Assembly (NCBI RefSeq): GCF_003574445.1
Contig: NZ_KZ984548.1
Location: 221,970 to 285,969 of the forward strand
DNA: 64,000 nucleotides
Source: Streptomyces sp. YIM 130001
GTDB lineage: Bacteria > Actinomycetota > Actinomycetes > Streptomycetales > Streptomycetaceae
Reading direction: 5' to 3'
Part shown: positions 27,960 to 38,073 of the stretch, one piece after another
Layout of the letters: the number at the start of each line of letters is the position of its first letter
Position numbering within the stretch: position 1 is the first letter of the stretch
Made by a program: the position numbers and the translations under genes
The notes under the pieces: generated by a model
Told to the model about the DNA's origin: nothing
Databases searched by the model: none
Seen by the model: the letters and a program-made list of their open reading frames with translations, nothing else

Positions 27960-29492
27960 TCAATGATCGCCGTGACCGTGCCCCGCGGGTGGCCGACCAG
28001 CCTTGCCGCCCTTCTCGACGACCACGAACTGCCCCATCATCCCGCCGTCCTCGTGGGACAGCAGATGGCAGTGGTACATGTACGGAGTGTCCGGATCCGC
28101 CGGCCCGTCGAAGCGCATCGCCAGCTTGACCGAGTCCCCGCCGGGCACCGGCACCGTGTCCTTGGCGCCGCGCAGTTCGGGGGGCGGGGCCTCGCCGTTC
28201 ACCGCCAGCACCCTGAACTGCACATCGTGCACATGGAAGTTGTGCAGCACCCCGTCCTCGTTGCGTACGGTCCAGGTCTCGGTGGCGCCGCGGGTGACCG
28301 TCTCGTCCACGCGGCTCATGTCCATCGCCCTGCCGTTGATCCCGCTCATCCGCAGGCCGAAGAACCGCTCCCTGCTGGAGTCCTTGCCGTGCGGGACCTC
28401 CAACTCGCCGAGTTTTCCGGGTAGTTCAGGACTAGGCCGGAGGCGGTCGGCCGCGCGCAGCTCGAGGATGTCGAAGGCGTCGTCGCCGCCGCTGAAGCGC
28501 TGCTGCCAGTGGTTCCCGTAGGAGTCGTGCGGGTAGCTGCGCAGCACGCTCTTCTCGCCGGGCTTCATCCGCACCACGATCTCGGCGCGTTCACCGGGGG
28601 AGAGCTGGATCCGGTTCATCCGCGCGGGCGCCTCGAGCAGGCCGCCGTCCGTCCCGACCAGCGCGAACTCGCGGTCGTCGGACAGGCCGAAGTCGTACAT
28701 CCGCGCCGTCGACGCGTTCAGCAGGCGCAGCCGTACCAGCTCGTCGCCGACCTCCTGGTACGGCTTCATGGTGCCGTTGACCATCGTGCGGTCACCGAGG
28801 AAGCCGGTGCTCTGCATGAACCCGTGGCCGTGGTCGAAGTCCGCGCCGTCGAACCGCACGTCCTGCACGATCACCGGAACGTCGTCGACCCCGTAGTCAT
28901 CGGGCAGGTCCAGACCGGACGAACGCTTGTCGTCGAGCAGGAACATGCCCGCGAGACCGCGCTGCACATGCTTCTCCGTCGCCCCGTGCGGGTGCGGGTG
29001 GTACCAGAGGGTCGACGCCGGCTGGTCGATCTTCCACTCGGGCGACCAGGTGTCGCCCGGCTCGACCATCTGGTGCGGGCCGCCGTCCATGCGCGCGGGC
29101 AGGTGCATGCCGTGCCAGTGCACGGTGGAGGCTTCCTGCAGACCGTTCGCGATCCTGACCCTGACCTTCTCGCCGCGCTCGGCGCGCAGCGTCGGTCCCA
29201 GGTAGTCGCCGTTGAACCCCCAAGTCGGGGTCTTCCGCCCCGAGTTGAACTCCTTGCTGCCGGACTGCATGCGCAGGTCGAAGACCCGCGTGCCGTCCTT
29301 GGCCACCGTCGACCTCGCGAGGGGAGGTACGGCCAGTCGATCACTGAAATCCACCTTGCCGACGGTGCTGACATCGGCGCTGCTCCACACCCAGGCGAAC
29401 CCGCCCCCGAGCATCGCCGCGAACACCCCCGCGACCGTCGCCAAGACGATCAGCACCCGTCTCCACCTGCGTCTGCCACCCGTCTCCGCCAT
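27960..29492 (-). CDS. Multicopper oxidase
   Basis: A 510-residue exported multicopper oxidase. An arginine-rich start (GGRRRWRR) and hydrophobic segment at about 13-36 form a signal or membrane anchor. The copper motifs are all present: HWHGMH, WYHPHPHG, HNFHVHD and HCHLLSHEDGGMMGQ; these carry the T1 Cys-His-Met set and the trinuclear centre. The C-terminus is HGHGDH. Likely roles are oxidation of copper(I), bilirubin-like or phenolic substrates; which one cannot be told. Confidence 0.93.
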   Translation of the reverse strand: MAETGGRRRWRRVLIVLATVAGVFAAMLGGGFAWVWSSADVSTVGKVDFSDRLAVPPLARSTVAKDGTRVFDLRMQSGSKEFNSGRKTPTWGFNGDYLGPTLRAERGEKVRVRIANGLQEASTVHWHGMHLPARMDGGPHQMVEPGDTWSPEWKIDQPASTLWYHPHPHGATEKHVQRGLAGMFLLDDKRSSGLDLPDDYGVDDVPVIVQDVRFDGADFDHGHGFMQSTGFLGDRTMVNGTMKPYQEVGDELVRLRLLNASTARMYDFGLSDDREFALVGTDGGLLEAPARMNRIQLSPGERAEIVVRMKPGEKSVLRSYPHDSYGNHWQQRFSGGDDAFDILELRAADRLRPSPELPGKLGELEVPHGKDSSRERFFGLRMSGINGRAMDMSRVDETVTRGATETWTVRNEDGVLHNFHVHDVQFRVLAVNGEAPPPELRGAKDTVPVPGGDSVKLAMRFDGPADPDTPYMYHCHLLSHEDGGMMGQFVVVEKGGKAGRPPAGHGHGDH

Positions 29493-29579
29493 GACAATCA
29501 GCGTGGTCGCGCCACGCTCGGGGCAGTATCCGGAACGGCCCTGAACGAACCCGGTGACGCCCCCTAGGGGAGCACGGGC

Positions 29580-30248
29580 TCAACCCCCGAGCCTGGCCTC
29601 GTACTTCCGAACGGCGGCCAGGTCCTCCTGGTGCAGTGCGTCACCGGCGGCGAGCAGCCGGGGCAGCAGCGTCCGTTCGGTCGTATGGGCCCGGAACTGG
29701 AAGGACACCGTGACCTCGTGCTCGGGCCTGTGCACGATCTCGACCGTGTCGCCGGCCTCGACCTCGCCCGGTTCCACCACCCGGAGATAGGCGCCGGGCG
29801 CGGCCTGCCGGGTGAACCGCTTGACCCAGCCGCGCTCGCCGAGCCAGGCCGCGAAGGTGCGGCAGGGGATACGGCTGCTGGACACCTCGAGCAGCAGATC
29901 GGGGCCGATCCGCCAGCGCTCGCCGATCCGCGCGCCGTTCACATCGATGCCGGAGGTGGTCAGGTTCTCCCCGAAGCTACCGTTGGCGAGGGGGCGCCCG
30001 AGCTCCTGTTCCCAGAAGTCCAGGTCCTCCCGGGCGAACGCGTACACGGCCTGGTCGGTCCCGCCGTGGTGCCGGGTGTCGCAGACGGCGTCCCCGGCGA
30101 CGCCGCTGGCGCCCACGCCCTTCGGGCCGGGTTCGAAGATCCGTACCGGGCCCTGCACGGGACGCTTGTCGATGCCGGAGGTGCCGGACGGCGCGTCGGA
30201 GTACTCGACGGCTTTGGCCCGACCCAGATTCACGGAAAGAAGCCTCAT
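29580..30248 (-). CDS. MOSC-domain protein (YiiM-like)
   Basis: A 222-residue MOSC protein. KGVGASGVAGDAVCDTRHHGG and DQAVYAF mark the family, and SSSRIPCRTFAAW contains the conserved Cys predicted to ligate molybdenum cofactor. YiiM-like proteins reduce N-hydroxylated compounds. ATG at 30248. It is divergent from the LysR gene with 80 bp between starts, so it is a possible target. Confidence 0.9.
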   Translation of the reverse strand: MRLLSVNLGRAKAVEYSDAPSGTSGIDKRPVQGPVRIFEPGPKGVGASGVAGDAVCDTRHHGGTDQAVYAFAREDLDFWEQELGRPLANGSFGENLTTSGIDVNGARIGERWRIGPDLLLEVSSSRIPCRTFAAWLGERGWVKRFTRQAAPGAYLRVVEPGEVEAGDTVEIVHRPEHEVTVSFQFRAHTTERTLLPRLLAAGDALHQEDLAAVRKYEARLGG

Positions 30249-30290
30249 GGCCGCACGCTAAGCCAGCACCAGCCAAAGCGGCAACGCAGT

Positions 30291-30330
30291 ATTCTCCGTT
30301 CTCCCCAAGACTCCCTTATGCTCGGAGAAT
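30291..30330. promoter_or_regulatory. Inverted repeat overlapping the lysR start
   Basis: ATTCTCCG at 30291-30298 and CGGAGAAT at 30323-30330 are exact inverted repeats 24 bp apart. The second arm runs into the ATG. It may be an autoregulatory site in the lysR-MOSC divergent region. Confidence 0.45.
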
Positions 30331-31264
30331 GATCGAGGCACGTCACCTCCGCGTCCTGCGCGCCGTCGCCGCCACCGGTTCGTTCTCGGCGGCTGCTCGC
30401 GAACTGGGCTGTACGCAGCCCGCGGTGAGCCAGCAGATGAAGGCGCTCGAGCAGTCGGCCGGTACGCCGCTGCTGATCAGGTCGGGACGCGAGATGCGCC
30501 TGACCCAGGCCGGAGAGGCTCTGGTCAGGCATGCGGCAGGCATCATCGCCGGCCTGACCGCCGCGGAGGAGGAAGTCGCCGCCATCGCCGGCCTGCGCGC
30601 CGGCCGGGTCCGCCTGGTCTCCTTCCCCAGCGGCAGTTCCACCCTCGTCCCCGGCGCGCTCGCCGCCCTGCGCGCGGCGCACCCCGGCACCCGCGTCTCC
30701 TTGGTGGAGTCCGAGCCGCCGCGCTCGGTGGAGATGCTCCGCGAGGGCGACTGCGACGTGGCGCTCGCCTTCCGCTACGAGGAGGGCTGGCGCGAGACGC
30801 CGCGCGAGCCGGCCCGGCAGGCCCCCCGCAGCGCAGACGACTGGAGCGATCTGGTGGTACGTCCCGTACTCGCGGATCGCCTGGTCGGCGTGGTGCCCGA
30901 GGGCCACCGCCTGGCGGACCAGGAGTCCGTGGAGATCGGCGAGTTCGCGGACGAGCCCTGGATCGCGGGCTGCCCGCGGTGTCGCCGGCAGTTGGTCGAG
31001 GTGTGCGAGAGCGCCGGGTTCGCCCCGCGCATCGACTTCGCGACGGACGACTATCCCGCGGTGGTCGGCCTGGTCGGCGCCGGCCTGGGGGTCGCCGTAC
31101 TGCCCGAGCTGGCGCTGGCCTCGGTCCGGGCCCGCGGAGTGCGGACCGTGACGGTCGAACCGGCTGTGCGGCGGGAGATCGTGGCCCTCACGCTGCCGGA
31201 CCTCGCCCAGGTCCCGGCCGTCGCCGCGACCCTCGACGAACTGGCCACGGCCGCCGCGCTCTGA
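30329..31264 (+). CDS. LysR-family transcriptional regulator
   Basis: A 311-residue LysR-type regulator. The N-terminal helix-turn-helix is LRVLRAVAATGSFSAAARELG, then TQPAVSQQMKALEQ. A ligand-binding domain of two lobes covers about 90-300. TATGCT lies seven bases before the ATG, which suggests a leaderless mRNA, and no proper ribosome site fits. Divergent from the MOSC gene, its most likely target. The effector is unknown. Confidence 0.9.
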   Translation: MIEARHLRVLRAVAATGSFSAAARELGCTQPAVSQQMKALEQSAGTPLLIRSGREMRLTQAGEALVRHAAGIIAGLTAAEEEVAAIAGLRAGRVRLVSFPSGSSTLVPGALAALRAAHPGTRVSLVESEPPRSVEMLREGDCDVALAFRYEEGWRETPREPARQAPRSADDWSDLVVRPVLADRLVGVVPEGHRLADQESVEIGEFADEPWIAGCPRCRRQLVEVCESAGFAPRIDFATDDYPAVVGLVGAGLGVAVLPELALASVRARGVRTVTVEPAVRREIVALTLPDLAQVPAVAATLDELATAAAL

Positions 31265-31342
31265 CGCGGTCGCCCGGGCCCGGACGTCGTCTCGGCCCTG
31301 CGGTCGCCTCCCGCGGCCGCCGAGTTTCGAAGAAACGTTCCT

Positions 31343-31657
31343 TCAGGAAGGTGCTGAGGTCGCGGCCGTCACGAGCCGGTTGCGGGCCCGTCCCATGAGC
31401 TCTTCGCGCTCGTCCTCGGTCAGCCCGCCCCACACCCCGTACGGCTCGCGCACGGCCAGGGCGTGGGCCGCGCACTCGGCGCGCACCGGGCACCTCATGC
31501 AGACCTCTTTGGCCGAGTTCTCGCGGGCGCTTCGTGCCGCTCCCCGCTCGCCCTCCGGGTGGAAGAACAGCGAGCTGTCGACCCCTCGGCACGCGGCCAG
31601 GAGCTGCCAGTCCCACAGATCAGCGTTCGGTCCGGGAAGGCGGGAGAAGTCTGCCAT
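31343..31657 (-). CDS. whiD: WhiB-family regulator WhiD
   Basis: A 104-residue [4Fe-4S] Wbl protein needed for late sporulation in Streptomyces. The cluster ligands are Cys23, Cys53, Cys56 and Cys62 (C-x29-C-x2-C-x5-C), followed by the GVWGG turn at 74-78 and a basic tail EELMGRARNR. The N-terminus MADFSRLPGP and divergent position next to bldM identify it as WhiD. ATG at 31657 has AGGGGACACG upstream. Wbl proteins act with the principal sigma factor region 4. Confidence 0.93.
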   Translation of the reverse strand: MADFSRLPGPNADLWDWQLLAACRGVDSSLFFHPEGERGAARSARENSAKEVCMRCPVRAECAAHALAVREPYGVWGGLTEDEREELMGRARNRLVTAATSAPS

Positions 31658-31706
31658 TACGTGTCCCCTTGCAGCCGTTCTGAGGCGGTTTCAGTGCCCA
31701 CGACGG

Positions 31707-31731
31707 TACATCTACTGTCGTAGGAGATGTA
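31707..31731. promoter_or_regulatory. Inverted repeat in the whiD promoter region
   Basis: TACATCT at 31707-31713 and AGATGTA at 31725-31731 are exact inverted repeats 50-74 bp before the whiD start. Candidate regulator site. Confidence 0.45.
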
Positions 31732-31884
31732 AATATGACTCATTGCGAATCTAGCCTCAAACACCACTAAAAGGGAAGAAATCCAGCCTGAATGGGGCAC
31801 ACTGCTCGGCGATGTCGCGATGACCTGCGGACTCTCTGGTGTATTCAGGCCCTTACGTAGAGTGCCGAACCAGGTGCTCGGACC

Positions 31885-31912
31885 CGTAACTCTTTCGGGT
31901 GACCATCGTTGA
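31885..31912 (+). promoter_or_regulatory. SigBldN-dependent promoter of bldM
   Basis: CGTAAC at 31885-31890 and CGTTGA at 31907-31912, 16 bp apart, are the boxes known for the sigma-BldN-dependent bldM P1 promoter. Predicted leader is about 130 nt. Confidence 0.85.
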
Positions 31913-32047
31913 GAGTGCGAGGCGGTTGAAAACCCAAGCGCTCGGGCACATGTCCGAGAGCGTCAACCGCACAGGTGACGATTCGTACCCAGCCTGGAGG
32001 CTCAAGGTGACGCGCAGCAGCTGTGAGAGCCGCGGAGGACGCCAATC

Positions 32048-32659
32048 ATGACTTCCGTCCTCGTCTGCGACGACTCCCCGCTCGCCCGAGAGGCGCTCCG
32101 CCGCGCGGTCGCGACCGTGCCCGGTGTCGAGCGCGTGACGACAGCGGCCAACGGCGAGGAAGTCCTCCGCCGCTGGGGCGCCGACCGCTCGGACCTGATT
32201 CTGATGGACGTACGCATGCCCGGGCTCGGGGGTGTGGAGACGGTGCGCCGGCTCCTGTCCGCCGACCCCGGCGCGCGGATCATCATGCTGACGGTGGCCG
32301 AGGATCTCGACGGGGTCGCACTCGCGGTCGCCGCCGGCGCCCGCGGCTATCTGCACAAGGACGCCTCGCGTGCGGAACTGCGCGCGACCGTCACGCAGGC
32401 GCTCGCCGACCCGACTTGGCGGCTCGCCCCGCGCCGACTGCGTTCCGCCGAGATGGGCGCCGCTCCCACGCTGACCGCGCGGGAGATCCAGGTGCTCGAA
32501 GGCATGAGCCACGGCCGGTCGAACGCCGAGATCGGGCGCGAGCTCTTCCTCTCCGAGGACACCGTCAAGACGCACGCGCGCCGGCTGTTCAAGAAGCTCG
32601 GCGCATCGGACCGGGCGCACGCCGTGGCGCTGGGCTTCCGCTGGGGTCTGGTGCGCTAG
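32048..32659 (+). CDS. bldM: Developmental response regulator BldM
   Basis: A 203-residue NarL/FixJ-type regulator required for aerial growth and sporulation. The receiver domain has CDDS (Asp8, Asp9) and LILMDVRMPG with Asp54 at the phosphorylation position. The C-terminal LuxR-type helix-turn-helix is LTAREIQVLEGMSHGRSNAEI to TVKTHARRLFKKLG. BldM is known to act as homodimer and with WhiI, largely without phosphorylation. GGAGGA lies 9 bases before ATG. Transcribed from the SigBldN promoter upstream. Confidence 0.96.
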   Translation: MTSVLVCDDSPLAREALRRAVATVPGVERVTTAANGEEVLRRWGADRSDLILMDVRMPGLGGVETVRRLLSADPGARIIMLTVAEDLDGVALAVAAGARGYLHKDASRAELRATVTQALADPTWRLAPRRLRSAEMGAAPTLTAREIQVLEGMSHGRSNAEIGRELFLSEDTVKTHARRLFKKLGASDRAHAVALGFRWGLVR

Positions 32660-32694
32660 GCCGTGCCCGCGAAGTCCTGTGCGGACTCTTCGGG

Positions 32695-32718
32695 GGGTGT
32701 GGTGAAAGACCCACACCC
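32695..32718 (+). terminator. Hairpin after bldM
   Basis: GGGTGTGG at 32695-32702 and CCACACCC at 32711-32718 form an 8-bp stem with an 8-base loop. No T-run. Confidence 0.55.
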
Positions 32719-32895
32719 TCCACTGTGTCGCGGGGGTGGGAGCATCGCCCTCCGCCGACGTGCGGGCGGGGTGGCGGACGCCCCTGCAACCCGCTTCGTA
32801 CAGCGGCTTAGGTTGTTTCCCACGAGATGCCGCATCCTTGAGGTGTGGAGTTCCTCGGGGACGATTCGGCCGAGCGGGAGGGGAGGGCGCAGGAG

Positions 32896-35210
<2,315 letters not shown>

Positions 35211-35231
35211 ACGGACGGCGGACGCACACGA

Positions 35232-35264
35232 CGAGGCCCGCGGGTACTGTGCCCGCGGGCCTCG
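35232..35264 (+). terminator. Terminator after guaB
   Basis: A perfect 13-bp stem: CGAGGCCCGCGGG at 35232-35244 with CCCGCGGGCCTCG at 35252-35264, loop of seven. Confidence 0.8.
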
Positions 35265-35354
35265 GTGCGCCGCCCCGTGCGGCCGGGGAAGCCCTCGGTG
35301 TGCGGTCGGGGATACTGGAAGACGCAGGACCGGAAGACGGAAAGGCCACCCAAC

Positions 35355-36479
35355 GTGACTGAGATCGAGATCGGGCGCGGCAAGCGCGGCCGCAGGGCGT
35401 ACGCGTTCGACGACATCGCCATCGTCCCCAGCCGGCGCACGCGGGACCCGAAGGAGGTCTCGATCGCCTGGCAGATCGACGCCTACCGTTTCGACCTGCC
35501 CTTCCTGGCAGCCCCGATGGACTCGGTGGTCTCGCCGGGGACCGCCATCCGCATCGGTGAGCTCGGCGGCCTCGGCGTCCTCAACCTCGAGGGTCTGTGG
35601 ACCCGTTACGAGGACCCGCAGCCGCTGCTCGACGAGATCGCGGAGCTCGACCCCGAGACCGCGAACCGCAGGCTGCAGGAGATCTACGAGGCGCCGATCC
35701 AGGAAGAGCTGATCGGCCGGCGCATCAAGGAGGTGCGTGACTCGGGCGTGGTCACCGCCGCCGCGCTCTCGCCGCAGCGTACGGCCCAGTTCTCGAAGGC
35801 CGTCGTGGACGCGGGCGTCGACATCTTCGTCATCCGCGGCACCACGGTCTCCGCCGAGCACGTCTCGGGCGCGGCCGAGCCGCTGAACCTCAAGCAGTTC
35901 ATCTACGAGCTGGACGTCCCGGTGATCGTGGGTGGCTGCGCCACGTACACGGCCGCGCTGCACCTGATGCGGACCGGTGCGGCCGGCGTGCTCGTCGGTT
36001 TCGGCGGCGGCGCCGCGCACACCACACGCAACGTCCTCGGCATCCAGGTCCCGATGGCCACGGCCGTGGCCGATGTCGCCGCGGCCCGGCGTGACTACAT
36101 GGACGAGTCCGGCGGTCGCTACGTGCACGTCATCGCGGACGGCGGAGTGGGCTGGTCCGGTGACCTGCCGAAGGCGATCGCCTGCGGTGCCGACTCGGTG
36201 ATGATCGGGTCGCCGCTCGCCCGTGCCGTCGATGCGCCCGGTCAGGGCCACCACTGGGGCATGGAGGCCGTCCACGAGGACGTGCCGCGGGGCAAGAAGG
36301 TGCACCTGGGCACCGTGGGCAGCACCGAGGAGATCCTGACCGGTCCCTCGCACACGCCGGACGGGTCGATGAACTTCTTCGGTGCGCTGCGGCGTTCGAT
36401 GGCGACCACCGGGTACAGCGAGCTCAAGGAGTTCCAGCGGGTCGAGGTCACTGTGGCCGACTCGCAGCACAGCCGCTGA
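35355..36479 (+). CDS. GuaB-family IMP dehydrogenase paralogue (GuaB3 type)
   Basis: A 374-residue IMPDH-like TIM barrel. AYAFDDIAIVPSRRTRDP and LAAPMDSVVSPGTA resemble GuaB, but the CBS domains are absent and the catalytic Cys loop G-S-I-C-T-T is replaced by GGGAAHTTRN. DGGVGWSGDLPKAIACGADSV keeps the phosphate-binding part. This is the actinobacterial GuaB3-type paralogue; without the Cys it cannot use the normal covalent mechanism. GTG at 35355 matches the family start. A terminator separates it from guaB. Confidence 0.88.
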   Translation: MTEIEIGRGKRGRRAYAFDDIAIVPSRRTRDPKEVSIAWQIDAYRFDLPFLAAPMDSVVSPGTAIRIGELGGLGVLNLEGLWTRYEDPQPLLDEIAELDPETANRRLQEIYEAPIQEELIGRRIKEVRDSGVVTAAALSPQRTAQFSKAVVDAGVDIFVIRGTTVSAEHVSGAAEPLNLKQFIYELDVPVIVGGCATYTAALHLMRTGAAGVLVGFGGGAAHTTRNVLGIQVPMATAVADVAAARRDYMDESGGRYVHVIADGGVGWSGDLPKAIACGADSVMIGSPLARAVDAPGQGHHWGMEAVHEDVPRGKKVHLGTVGSTEEILTGPSHTPDGSMNFFGALRRSMATTGYSELKEFQRVEVTVADSQHSR

Positions 36480-36505
36480 GCGCCCGCCGGGGTCGTGCCC
36501 CGGCA

Positions 36506-36549
36506 GCAGGAAGGGCCGCCCCGCTGTTCTGCGGGGCGGCCTTTCCTGC
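36506..36549. terminator. Bidirectional terminator
   Basis: A 19-bp stem with one G-T pair and a six-base loop (36525-36530), with GGAA on one side and TTTCC on the other. It serves the guaB3 gene and the convergent dehydrogenase gene. Confidence 0.85.
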
Positions 36550-36552
36550 GTG

Positions 36553-37812
36553 TCAGAGGCGGTGGGCGGCGCCGATGGGGGTGGCGCCGCGGGTGTCCAG
36601 GAGGAGTTGTGCCTTCACGGCCAGACCCTGTAGGTCGTACGTGCGGTGGGGCTGGAGCAGGATCGTGAGGTCGGCGTCGGCCGCGGCCTCGTAGAGGGAG
36701 TCGGCGCGGGGGACCGGGCGGCCGAGGACCCTCCAGTGCGGGACGTAGGGGTCGTGGTAGCTGATGGCGGCGCCCATCTCCATCAGGCGAGTGGCGATCT
36801 CGTGCGCGGGGGCGCCCTCCTGGGAGGCGAGGTCCGGCTTGTAGGTCACGCCGAGCAGCAGGACGCGTGCGGCGCGGGCCGACTTGCCGTGCTCGTTGAG
36901 GAGGGTGGCGGCGCGCTGGATGACGTAGCTCGGCATGCGGTCGTTGATCTCCTGCGCGAGGCCGACCATGCGCAGCGGGTGGCCCGGGGTGCGGGTCGGG
37001 TGCGGCAGGTAGTTGGGGTCGAGGGGGACGCCGTGGCCGCCCACTCCCGGGCCGGGGCGGAAGGCCTGGAAGCCGAAGGGCTTGGTCTCGGCGCAGCGGA
37101 TCACGTCCCACAGGTCGACGCCGAGGTCGTGGCAGAGGACGGCCATCTCGTTGACCAGGGCGATGTTGACGTGCCGGTAGTTGGTCTCGAGGACCTGTAC
37201 GGTCTCGGCCTCTCGTGGTCCACGCGCGCGTACCACCTTGTCGGAGAGCCGGCCGTAGAAGGCGGCGGCGGACTCCGTGCAGGCGGGGGTGATGCCGCCG
37301 ATGACCTTCGGGGTGTTCGCGTGGCTGTGCGTGCGGCTGCCGGGGTCGAGGCGGCCGGGGGAGTACGCGAGGTGGAAGTCGCGGCCCGCGCGCAGTCCGG
37401 AGCCCTTCTCCAGGAGCGGGCGCAGGAGTTCCTCGGTGGTGCCCGGCGGTACCGGTGACTCGAGGATGACGGTGGTGTGCGGGCGCAGTCGGGCGGCGAG
37501 CGCGCGGGCGGCCTCGGTGACCTGGGAGAGGTCCTGGGAGCGGTCGGGGCCGAGCGGGGCGGGGGCGCAGATGACGGCGGTACGGACGCGGCCCAGTTCG
37601 GCGGCGTTCGTGGTGGGGCGGAAGCCGTTCGCGAGCATGCGGCGCAGGTCGGCGGCGGACAGGGAGCCTTCGTCCGCGGGCAGCCGTCCGGCGGTGAGGT
37701 CGGCGTTGTGCCGCGGGTCGTAGGCGACGGTGTCGATGCCGGCCGCCACGGCGGCCTGGGCCAGTGGCAGGCCGAGATGACCGAGTCCGATGACGGCGAG
37801 ATCTGCGGGCAT
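36553..37812 (-). CDS. Nucleotide-sugar dehydrogenase homologue lacking the catalytic Cys
   Basis: A 419-residue protein of the UDP-glucose/GDP-mannose dehydrogenase family, closest in pattern to UDP-ManNAc dehydrogenases. LAVIGLGHLGLPLAQAA binds NAD, ILESPVPPGTTEELL and SPGRLDPGSR are family blocks, and VLLLGVTYKPDLASQEG begins the C-terminal domain. The catalytic loop reads GPGVGGHGVPLDPNYL: the Cys after G-G-H is Gly261. Two-step oxidation to the acid should therefore fail. It stands alone, divergent from glpD; no glycan genes are adjacent. Confidence 0.85.
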   Translation of the reverse strand: MPADLAVIGLGHLGLPLAQAAVAAGIDTVAYDPRHNADLTAGRLPADEGSLSAADLRRMLANGFRPTTNAAELGRVRTAVICAPAPLGPDRSQDLSQVTEAARALAARLRPHTTVILESPVPPGTTEELLRPLLEKGSGLRAGRDFHLAYSPGRLDPGSRTHSHANTPKVIGGITPACTESAAAFYGRLSDKVVRARGPREAETVQVLETNYRHVNIALVNEMAVLCHDLGVDLWDVIRCAETKPFGFQAFRPGPGVGGHGVPLDPNYLPHPTRTPGHPLRMVGLAQEINDRMPSYVIQRAATLLNEHGKSARAARVLLLGVTYKPDLASQEGAPAHEIATRLMEMGAAISYHDPYVPHWRVLGRPVPRADSLYEAAADADLTILLQPHRTYDLQGLAVKAQLLLDTRGATPIGAAHRL

Positions 37813-37862
37813 GGAATGAGCCGTCCTTCCCTGTAGCCGGAGCGGGAGGAGCGCGCAAGTCC

Positions 37863-37871
37863 TGTGGACAA
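37863..37871 (-). promoter_or_regulatory. Consensus DnaA box
   Basis: TGTGGACAA, the complement of TTGTCCACA, the favoured Streptomyces DnaA box. It is part of an exact 10-bp inverted pair with 37948-37957. Confidence 0.6.
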
Positions 37872-37947
37872 GGTGGACGAGCGCAATGTCAGGTTAGGAG
37901 TAAATATGACCGATTTCCGGCATTGTGCGGCCGTGATCCACCGTGTG

Positions 37948-37956
37948 TTGTCCACA
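37948..37956 (+). promoter_or_regulatory. Consensus DnaA box
   Basis: TTGTCCACA on the plus strand, facing the first box with 76 bp between them, in the region before glpD. Confidence 0.6.
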
Positions 37957-38073
37957 GGCTGAGAGGTGGAGGTGGCCGATGTCCGTGCACGCGGACAGAA
38001 TCGGGGCATGGGTGACGTGAGCCCGAGCACATCCGAAACGCCCGAGCACACCCGAAACGAACGGGAGGCAGCC

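Larger units (their letters stand above)
31658..32047. other. whiD-bldM divergent control region
   Basis: No gene. It is less GC-rich than its surroundings. It contains a palindrome at 31707-31731 near whiD, an exact inverted pair GCCTGAAT (31786-31793) and ATTCAGGC (31843-31850), and a SigBldN-type promoter for bldM at 31885-31912. Confidence 0.85.
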
